Source: JALXCG01 sp026991065 [NCBI: Gemmatimonadota bacterium] (GTDB lineage: Bacteria; GCA-2686955). Taken from it: a stretch of 10,489 nt of DNA. Made by a program: the position numbers and the translations under genes. The notes below the pieces were generated by a model. That model had not been told where the DNA came from, did no database searches, and saw nothing but the letters and a program-made list of their open reading frames with translations. The stretch is from assembly GCA_026991065.1 (NCBI GenBank), contig JALXCG010000830.1, positions 1 through 10,489 of the forward strand. Reading direction: 5' to 3'. Positions 1 to 5,358 of this stretch are shown one piece after another; position 1 is the first letter of the stretch, and every line of letters begins with the position of its first letter.

Positions 1-306
1 CTGCCACCGCCCGACTACCGGGCCATCCTGGTCGAACTCATCAACGGCGCCCCCGAAGGCGATGGTGAAACCGCCGCCGAAGAATCCCCCCGCACAGCCG
101 GTCCGAAACCGGCTGAAATCGCGGCATCACCTGAATCGCCGAGCACCTCGGAGCCACCCACCGGGGCACAAGCCACTCCGGCGGAAGAAGTACCCCTGAG
201 CAGTCCCGATTGGCCCTCCGAACCACCGCGAAAAGGCGCCACGCCTCCCCCGTCCCAAACCACTCCCGACCCGGCGGACAATCCGCCCCCGCCGCAAGAG
301 AAGTGA
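1..306 (+). CDS. C-terminal tail of an unidentified protein (5' truncated)
   Basis: The frame is open from the first base and ends at a TGA at 304-306, giving 101 visible residues. The first ~18 (LPPPDYRAILVELINGAP) could end a folded domain. The rest is low-complexity sequence rich in Pro, Ala, Glu, Ser and Thr, with runs such as PPPPQEK at the very end, so it is probably a disordered tail. Third codon positions are mostly G or C, as in the neighbouring genes, which supports real coding. The stop lies two bases before the ATG of the NnrS-like gene, so the two are probably co-transcribed and translationally coupled. I do not recognise the family and the functional part lies outside the window, so I assign no function. 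Confidence 0.55.
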   Translation: MPPPDYRAILVELINGAPEGDGETAAEESPRTAGPKPAEIAASPESPSTSEPPTGAQATPAEEVPLSSPDWPSEPPRKGATPPPSQTTPDPADNPPPPQEK

Positions 307-308
307 CC

Positions 309-1517
309 ATGACCACCATCTCCACTCTGCTTGAACGCTGGCGCCAGGAGCCCTACCTGGTCTTCTTCTTCCACGGTGCCTTTCTGGCCTGGCTGGGGAT
401 TCTCCCATGGCTGCTCCTGGCCACCGGTCTCTCCTCCGACTATCCGGCGACCTACCACGCCTACACACAGATTCAAGGCTTTCTGACCACCTTCGCCATC
501 GGCTTTCTTTTCACCGCCCTGCCCCGCCGGACCGGCACCGCGCGCCCCTCCAAAGCGCAGGTGGTTGCCGGGCTGGCATTGCCGTTTCTCCTCACGCTGG
601 CCGCATGGCGCGGTGCCTGGGTCACCGCGCAGCTCATCTGGGTCGTTCTGGCGCTGCTCCTGCTGGAATTCGCGCTGCGACGCTTTTTCTCTCCCCGCGC
701 CGACCGCCGCCCACCGATCGCCTTCATCTGGGTGCCGATCTCCCTGCTGATGAGCCTGGCGGGCGCCCTCTTCATCCTCTCCGCCAACCTCCAGGACTCG
801 GCGCCGGCCTGGCTCGAAGCGTACGGCCGTCTGCTCCTGCTGCAGGGCTATTTTCTCGGCCTGATCGTCGGCGTCGGCGCCCTGGTCTTCCCCCTTCTCA
901 CCCGCTCCGGCGGTACCCGTGATGCCACCCGCGCCGACCTCGGTCGCGGCCTGCTGCACCTCGTTGCGGCACTTCTGCTGCTGCTCAGTTTCGCGCTGGA
1001 AGTGCAGGCGCGCTACAGCGCCGGCTACGCCCTGCGCGGAGCCGTTGTCCTCATCGTGCTTCTTTTCAGTGCCGAGATCTGGCGTCCGCCCAGCGTTCCC
1101 GGCTGGCATCGGCGGGCCATCTGGCTCACCCCCTGGTTGACTGTTCTCGGCTACGCCATCGCCGCGATCGCCCCGGAGATCCGCCAGGGCGCGCTGCACG
1201 TCACCCTGATCGGAGGTTTCGCCCTGCTGGCCTTCACCGTCGGCATGCATGTCGCCCTCGCCCACAGCGGTTTCAAGGCGCTGGTCAACGGTCGCAGCCC
1301 GCTTTCGCTGGTTCTTGCCGCGGCTTTCCTGGCTGCCGGCGGCGCTCGGCTGCTGGCGGAAACCGACCCACCCCACCGCCTCATCTGGCTGGGGACAGCG
1401 GCCCTGCTCTTTCTCGCCGGCACCCTCGCCTGGGGCGGCCTCATGGTTCCCCGGATTCGCCCTTTCGCGGCGGCTCCTGAAACAGAGTCAACCGCCGCCG
1501 GGGAGCCGGCCCGATGA
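309..1517 (+). CDS. nnrS: NnrS-family multipass membrane protein
   Basis: This 402-residue, very hydrophobic protein has about a dozen predicted membrane segments, the size and topology usual for NnrS. The family opening is visible (ERWRQEPYLVFFFHGAFLAW), followed by QGFLTTFAIGFLFTALPRRTG around residues 56-76 and a late LIGGFALLAFTVGMHVALAHSG segment carrying histidines. NnrS proteins are haem- and copper-containing inner-membrane proteins linked to nitric oxide or nitrosative stress; the exact activity is unclear. I chose ATG 309, just after the upstream stop and preceded by a purine-rich AAGAGAAG; GTG 303 is an alternative, and an upstream start at 210 would overlap the preceding gene heavily. 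The TGA overlaps the ATG of the next gene by four bases, so the two are coupled. The variable C-terminus (PETESTAAGEPAR) is polar and probably cytoplasmic or disordered. Confidence 0.87.
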   Translation: MTTISTLLERWRQEPYLVFFFHGAFLAWLGILPWLLLATGLSSDYPATYHAYTQIQGFLTTFAIGFLFTALPRRTGTARPSKAQVVAGLALPFLLTLAAWRGAWVTAQLIWVVLALLLLEFALRRFFSPRADRRPPIAFIWVPISLLMSLAGALFILSANLQDSAPAWLEAYGRLLLLQGYFLGLIVGVGALVFPLLTRSGGTRDATRADLGRGLLHLVAALLLLLSFALEVQARYSAGYALRGAVVLIVLLFSAEIWRPPSVPGWHRRAIWLTPWLTVLGYAIAAIAPEIRQGALHVTLIGGFALLAFTVGMHVALAHSGFKALVNGRSPLSLVLAAAFLAAGGARLLAETDPPHRLIWLGTAALLFLAGTLAWGGLMVPRIRPFAAAPETESTAAGEPAR

Positions 1518-2881
1518 TGCTGCACCCGATCAACCACGCCCCCACGGTCATCATCGTCGGCGCCGGAAGCGCGGGGCTCACCTTGGCCTGGAAGTTGGCC
1601 GCCCGTGAGGTGCGCGTCCTGGTGGTGGAGAAGAGTCCGCGCGAAACCCTCGGCCGCACCTGGGTCAACGGTGTAGAGGAGCGCCTCTTCGCCGACGTCG
1701 GGCTGCCTCGCCCGGCGGCCCCTCTGCGCTTTGCTGAACGCGAACGCTTCATCATCCAAGCCCCCGGCGGCAGCCGCCTGGTGGTCCACAAGCCCGCGGT
1801 GGCGGAGATCGACATGCGCCACTTGAGCACCGCGCTCTTCGCCCAAGCGCGGCTTGCCGGAGCGAAATTCCGCTTCCGCACCAAGGCAACGCGCCTGCGG
1901 GTGCGCGACGGTTCCGTCACCGGCGTGGTCCTGCGCGCGGCCGACGGCACCGAAGAGGAACTGGGCGCGCGCTGCGTGGTCCACGCCGCCGGTCACCGCC
2001 CACTGCCCGGTACTGCGGCCCTGGGCGATGCCGCTCCCGGCGGCGAGGTGGACCCGAGCGATTTCTGCGTCGCACTGCAGGAAGTCTATGCCATCAGCGA
2101 CCCTGCCGCGGCCCGGCGCCATCTGCTCGCGCAGCACCTGGAACCCGGCGATTCCCTCTCCCGCATCGGTGTCCGCGGCGGCTACGCCATCTCCAACATC
2201 TCCATCGACGTTGAAAAGGGTGAGGTCGCCTTTCTCACCGGGGCCATGCTGAAACAGGGGCCACAGGCGGCCCGGCAGATGCTCGACGAGGCTCGGCACG
2301 CCCTCGACTTTGTGGGCCCCAGGCTCTTTGGCGGCGGCGGTTTAATCCCGGTGCGCCGGCCACATGACAAACTGATCGCCCCCGGCTACGCTCTGCTTGG
2401 TGACGCCGCCTGTCAGGTCTATCCGGCACACGGCAGCGGCGTCGCCACCGGAATGCGGGCCGCCCTCCTCCTGGCCAACACTCTGGTCGGGGCGCTGCGC
2501 TCCAGCGATCCGCTCGACGAGGAGGCTCTCTGGCCCTACGCCGCTCTCTTCATGCGCTCGCGCGGAGCGCTCTGCGCCGCCGCCGAAGTCACCCGCCGCT
2601 TCGCCGAATCGCTCTCCCCGGCGGACAGCGACGCCCTGATCGAGCGCGGGCTGCTGGAGCCGGCGATGAGCCAGGCGGTTCTCGCCTGCCTGCCGTTCCG
2701 CCCACCGCTCCATCGCCTCCCCGCTCTACTCTGGCGGGTGCTCGGCTCCGGTGAATTCGGCTGGAGGCTCCTGCGGGCCCTGCGTCGCGCAGCCGCCCAG
2801 GAGCGCCACTATCGCCGATTTCCAGCCACCTACAGCCCGCAGGAGTTCCACTACTGGGCGGAACGAGCCCGACGCGGCTGA
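1514..2881 (+). CDS. FAD-dependent oxidoreductase, geranylgeranyl reductase-like
   Basis: This 455-residue flavoprotein starts with a dinucleotide-binding fold: VIIVGAGSAG gives the GxGxxG motif at residues 16-21, and the acidic end of the second strand is Glu39. The second FAD contact is GYALLGDAACQVYPAHGSG (about 291-309), with Gly-Asp at 296-297. The pattern P-x(n)-GDAA-x-x-P-x-x-G-x-G is shared by geranylgeranyl reductase, FixC-like and PHBH-type monooxygenase families. There is no signal peptide or clear membrane helix, so it is likely cytoplasmic or membrane-associated. The C-terminal ~130 residues are basic, Leu- and Ala-rich, and less conserved. The start ATG overlaps the NnrS stop (ATGA) and follows GGGGAG; ATG 1517 is the next codon. 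The substrate cannot be told from sequence; an isoprenoid, quinone-like or aromatic compound is possible. Pairing with nnrS suggests a joint role in redox or NO stress, which is inference. Confidence 0.8.
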   Translation: MMLHPINHAPTVIIVGAGSAGLTLAWKLAAREVRVLVVEKSPRETLGRTWVNGVEERLFADVGLPRPAAPLRFAERERFIIQAPGGSRLVVHKPAVAEIDMRHLSTALFAQARLAGAKFRFRTKATRLRVRDGSVTGVVLRAADGTEEELGARCVVHAAGHRPLPGTAALGDAAPGGEVDPSDFCVALQEVYAISDPAAARRHLLAQHLEPGDSLSRIGVRGGYAISNISIDVEKGEVAFLTGAMLKQGPQAARQMLDEARHALDFVGPRLFGGGGLIPVRRPHDKLIAPGYALLGDAACQVYPAHGSGVATGMRAALLLANTLVGALRSSDPLDEEALWPYAALFMRSRGALCAAAEVTRRFAESLSPADSDALIERGLLEPAMSQAVLACLPFRPPLHRLPALLWRVLGSGEFGWRLLRALRRAAAQERHYRRFPATYSPQEFHYWAERARRG

Positions 2882-2912
2882 TCACCGCGGCGCCACACGC
2901 CGAGTGATCAGC
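2877..2912. terminator. Hairpin between convergent operons, likely bidirectional terminator
   Basis: A perfect 9-bp arm GCTGATCAC (2877-2885) pairs with GTGATCAGC (2904-2912). Inside it a second 5-bp stem, CGGCG (2888-2892) with CGCCG (2898-2902), closes a five-base CCACA loop, leaving only a small internal mismatch. The structure sits exactly between the flavoprotein stop (2879-2881, inside the left arm) and the rhodanese stop (2921-2923), where transcripts from both strands converge. There is no clear T-tract on either side, so classical Rho-independent termination is uncertain; it may act as a 3'-end stabiliser or collision point. Confidence 0.6.
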
Positions 2913-2920
2913 GGCTCGAA

Positions 2921-3577
2921 TCAACCACAGCCGCCACCGGCCACCGTGATCACCTTGTTCAGTTTCACCTTCTTCTCAAACTCCTGCTCCGGAATGTGCA
3001 GGTGATGAGGATCGGGCCAGGCGATCTCGGTGCGATCGCCCAGGGCGACCGGGAAGATGTAGCGCAACCCTTCCCCCCGGGGTTCGTCGGTCGCCTGCAC
3101 CAGCGGCTGCACCGGCACCGGGCGCGGCTCCGAATACTCGCCGAACTCCTTGAGCCAGCGATTGATCCCACCGGCGAGAATGTAGGCATTGCTGCTCTGC
3201 ACCGCCTTCAGAATCCGCCACCCCTGCGTCGCGCGCTCCTCGCCATTGGAAACCAGCACGACCACCGCCTCGGGATTCAGCGCGGCACCGACCTCGCCGG
3301 CGAGCTGATCGAAGGTGACGCGCCGCGCCTCCTGAAAGTGGAACATGTTGTAATCTGCTTCGTCGCGCAGATCCAAAACCACCAGGCGGACCTGATTGTT
3401 GTGCATCAGATCCAGCATCTCCGCCGGCTCGATCTGCACCTCACGAGCTTCCAGGGCGCGCTCCAGTTCAGCGGTTTTGCGCACCACCTTGTCGGCGGCG
3501 TCCGGCTGCGGAACTACCACCAGAGCGAGGCTGGCAAGGGCCAGCACAGTGGCTCCAACAGTTTTGAAGGTTGACAT
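2921..3577 (-). CDS. Exported rhodanese-like protein with Ser at the catalytic Cys position and a GGGCG C-terminus
   Basis: This 218-residue protein begins with a Sec-type signal peptide (hydrophobic residues ~8-23, likely cleavage after PDA near 27), so it should be periplasmic. A single rhodanese domain follows: the VVLDLRDEADYNMFHF strand/loop (66-81), the active-site loop (107-117) and the YILAGGINRWLKE closing element (132-144). In active rhodaneses the loop reads C-x-x-G-x-R; here it is S110-N-G-E-E-R115, so the sulfur-accepting cysteine is missing while the arginine remains. The only cysteine in the whole protein is Cys217, in a C-terminal AGGGCG tail that resembles the GGCGG arm of SoxY. 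A His-rich stretch (PDPHHLHIP, 188-196) precedes the tail. The start has a strong AGGAGG eight bases upstream. It is the last gene of the sulfur/cytochrome operon. Sulfurtransferase activity of the usual kind is unlikely; a sulfur-carrier or binding role is my inference. Confidence 0.85.
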   Translation of the reverse strand: MSTFKTVGATVLALASLALVVVPQPDAADKVVRKTAELERALEAREVQIEPAEMLDLMHNNQVRLVVLDLRDEADYNMFHFQEARRVTFDQLAGEVGAALNPEAVVVLVSNGEERATQGWRILKAVQSSNAYILAGGINRWLKEFGEYSEPRPVPVQPLVQATDEPRGEGLRYIFPVALGDRTEIAWPDPHHLHIPEQEFEKKVKLNKVITVAGGGCG

Positions 3578-3585
3578 GGTGAGTT

Positions 3586-3591
3586 CCTCCT
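3586..3591 (-). promoter_or_regulatory. Ribosome binding site AGGAGG overlapping the upstream stop codon
   Basis: On the minus strand AGGAGG lies eight bases before the rhodanese-like ATG and shares bases with the TAG stop (3592-3590) of the preceding YeeE/YedE gene. It fixes the start of the rhodanese-like gene and suggests that ribosomes finishing one gene re-initiate on the next. Confidence 0.65.
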
Positions 3592-4180
3592 AATCCCGGG
3601 CCTTGTCACGGTTGCCCCGCGCGGCTTCGTAGGTATCCGCTCCCCAGAACGTAAAAAGAGCGACCGCGGTCACCAAAACCGCTGTCTCCCCTTTGGAGAT
3701 GCCGAGCCACTGGTCCAATGTGTAGGTGCCACGGAATCCCGCTTGCTGGAAGAACTCCCAGAACTTCGGCACCACCTCGCCAAACGCCACGATCCCGACA
3801 AAGAGCCCGGCGATGAAGAAGAGCCCGTCGAGTTTCAGCGTGGAGGTTGCGACCAGGCTGGTGCCGGGGCAATATCCTCCCACCACCATGCCGATGCCGA
3901 GCAGTGCCCCGCCGAGAATCCCCGATCCCAGGTAGGTTTCGTCGATCCAGACGCGGTCGAGATCGAGCCAGCCAAGGGCACTGGCCCAGAGGGTGAGCAG
4001 CATGGCGACAACAATCGCCGTGAACATCACCCGCACAACGGTGAGATCGGTCAGATAGAACTGACCGGCAATGCGCCGCGAATCACCGAACCCGCTACGC
4101 TCGAGAGCAACACCAAACCCCGCGCCAATCAGAACATTGACCAGGAAGAAGGCGACCCCGCTCCATTCAAAAGGTGCCAT
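3590..4180 (-). CDS. YeeE/YedE (TsuA-type) sulfur transport half-protein, GGYCPGTS type
   Basis: This 196-residue integral membrane protein has about five hydrophobic segments. The N-terminal signature GFGVALERSGFGDSRRIAGQ (21-40) and the re-entrant loop motif GGYCPGTS (101-108, Cys104) are typical of the YeeE/YedE family, whose characterised members import thiosulfate through conserved cysteines (E. coli TsuA, and the Spirochaeta thermophila structure). Full-length TsuA is roughly twice this size and internally repeated, so this is one half. The start is supported by GAGGAG about seven bases upstream, and the gap to the previous gene is 12 bases. The preceding gene encodes another family member with a different motif, so the two probably form a heteromeric pore, as proposed for small PmpA/PmpB-type pairs. 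The cargo is likely thiosulfate or another small reduced-sulfur species, inferred from family and context. Confidence 0.87.
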   Translation of the reverse strand: MAPFEWSGVAFFLVNVLIGAGFGVALERSGFGDSRRIAGQFYLTDLTVVRVMFTAIVVAMLLTLWASALGWLDLDRVWIDETYLGSGILGGALLGIGMVVGGYCPGTSLVATSTLKLDGLFFIAGLFVGIVAFGEVVPKFWEFFQQAGFRGTYTLDQWLGISKGETAVLVTAVALFTFWGADTYEAARGNRDKARD

Positions 4181-4192
4181 GATTCCGACTCC

Positions 4193-4711
4193 TCAATTCC
4201 ACGCTTTGCGGAACAACCAGGCCACAGCGTAGCCCCCCGCGAATGCGGCCAACATGAATGCCCAGCTGCCCACCGCGAGAGTGGCGCCTCCGGTCAGCGC
4301 CTGCCCGGAGGTGCAGCCACGTGCGAGGCGCGCGCCGAAACCGGCAATGATGCCGCCGGCGAATGCCAGGGTCCAGCGCGCTCCGACCGAGATATTCGGC
4401 CCCCGCAGCGTCTCCACGCGACAACGCCCGGCCAGTTTTCCGGAAGTAAACCCACCCAAAGCCACCCCAACCAGCAGCGGAATGATCCAATGCTGCAGTG
4501 GCGCGGTCGAGTAGTGGCTGAGATAGGGAGAGAGGCGTACGTGATCGGGAATCACGACATTCATTACGGCTGCGGCGATCCGGGCAAAACCGCCGGAAGC
4601 GCCCAACCCGTGGCCGGTCAAGAAAAACGCCGCGAAGAGGACAAATCCGAGAAAGGCGCCCCCCAGATAGGGATTCCAAAGGCGATTCTCGGGCGAAGAA
4701 ACGGGTCTCAT
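4193..4711 (-). CDS. YeeE/YedE (TsuA-type) sulfur transport half-protein, GCTSGQ type
   Basis: This 172-residue membrane protein has hydrophobic segments at about 15-32, 75-88, 112-128 and 148-166. Family features are LTGHGLGASGGFARIA (31-46) and the loop RGCTSGQALTGGA (131-143), where Cys133 matches the conserved pore cysteine of one half of TsuA; Cys97 is a second candidate. I start at ATG 4711, which follows GGAGG seven bases upstream and overlaps the cytochrome b stop by four bases (ATGA). The frame stays open further upstream, but that part lies inside the cytochrome b gene and reads as basic out-of-frame sequence. It is coupled to the neighbouring half-protein and probably works with it in the inner membrane. 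The placement after a quinol-linked cytochrome b suggests that sulfur uptake and reduction are expressed together. Confidence 0.87.
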   Translation of the reverse strand: MRPVSSPENRLWNPYLGGAFLGFVLFAAFFLTGHGLGASGGFARIAAAVMNVVIPDHVRLSPYLSHYSTAPLQHWIIPLLVGVALGGFTSGKLAGRCRVETLRGPNISVGARWTLAFAGGIIAGFGARLARGCTSGQALTGGATLAVGSWAFMLAAFAGGYAVAWLFRKAWN

Positions 4712-5358
4712 GCTTTCCCTCCATCCTGGCCCTCTTCGAGATGGCCGTCGTGGTCCGGAATGGTACCTACGATCATGGCCCGGATGTTGGCCAAAGGCGT
4801 GTCGCCGGTAGTGGTCAAGTAGATGTGCATCACGGTGAAGCTGAGGAAAAACCAGGCCGCCATCGCATGAATCGGCACCAAATAGGTGAGTCCGCCGATC
4901 GGCTCCAGCAGTTGCGGCCACCGTCCGCCCGCCCACATCGCCACCCCGGTCACAATTTGCACCGGCAGCAGAACATTGAGAATGGCGAGATAGGTGATCT
5001 TCTGCAGCGGGTTGAGCTTGTTGTCAGGACCATGCTTCATCGGGTGCGGTTCGCCGCGAAATATGCCGCTCAGGTAGTACTTGGCCTGGGCGAAAGCCAA
5101 GCTCATGAACTCCTTCTCGGCCGGGATGTACTGGCGAATAAAGCCGCTGGTCATGAAGTAGAAGAACCCGAGGATCGCATTCAGCAGCAGCAGCGCACCG
5201 GCCGCATTGTGAATCAGCACGGCGGTTGAGAATCCAAAAACGTGCAGAGCTTGCGGCGCATGAACCTCGGCACCGGTCAGCAACAGAACCCCAATGGTGA
5301 TGGCTTGGATCCAGTGCCACAGACGCTCGTTCGCGGTATACATCAAGATCTGTTTCAC
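4708..5358 (-). CDS. Membrane cytochrome b (thiosulfate reductase / b561-like), quinol-linked
   Basis: This 216-residue protein with four predicted membrane helices resembles the cytochrome b subunits of thiosulfate reductase, formate dehydrogenase and NiFe hydrogenase. Likely haem-b ligands are His15 (ERLWHWIQA, helix 1), His50 (LIHNAAG, helix 2), His164 (PIHAMAAW) and His178 (VMHIYL) on the last helix pair, the usual two-haem arrangement. Loop 85-115 is polar with His105 and His109, and the C-terminus PDHDGHLEEG is acidic and His-bearing. The start is GTG 5358, set by GGAGGT six bases upstream; the upstream open frame belongs to the shadow of the preceding gene. GTG overlaps that gene's TGA by four bases. 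Its inferred role is to oxidise (mena)quinol and pass electrons to the seven-haem protein encoded just before it. Whether it reduces or oxidises quinol in vivo cannot be read from sequence. Confidence 0.86.
   Translation of the reverse strand: MKQILMYTANERLWHWIQAITIGVLLLTGAEVHAPQALHVFGFSTAVLIHNAAGALLLLNAILGFFYFMTSGFIRQYIPAEKEFMSLAFAQAKYYLSGIFRGEPHPMKHGPDNKLNPLQKITYLAILNVLLPVQIVTGVAMWAGGRWPQLLEPIGGLTYLVPIHAMAAWFFLSFTVMHIYLTTTGDTPLANIRAMIVGTIPDHDGHLEEGQDGGKA

Noticed and set aside
15-1376. Long minus-strand open frame (453 codons) opposite the nnrS gene
   Set aside because: It is rich in Gly, Gln, Glu and Arg with no recognisable domain, and it is antisense to a clear NnrS protein. Long antisense frames are expected in GC-rich genes.
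3743-4822. Plus-strand open frame of 359 codons opposite the YeeE/YedE genes
   Set aside because: Its composition is low-complexity and polar, typical of a shadow frame. The minus-strand genes have family motifs, start sites and coupled junctions.
4712-4936. N-terminal extension of the first YeeE/YedE gene
   Set aside because: The open frame continues upstream but lies within cytochrome b and reads as basic out-of-frame sequence. ATG 4711 has a good ribosome binding site and starts the family-like protein.
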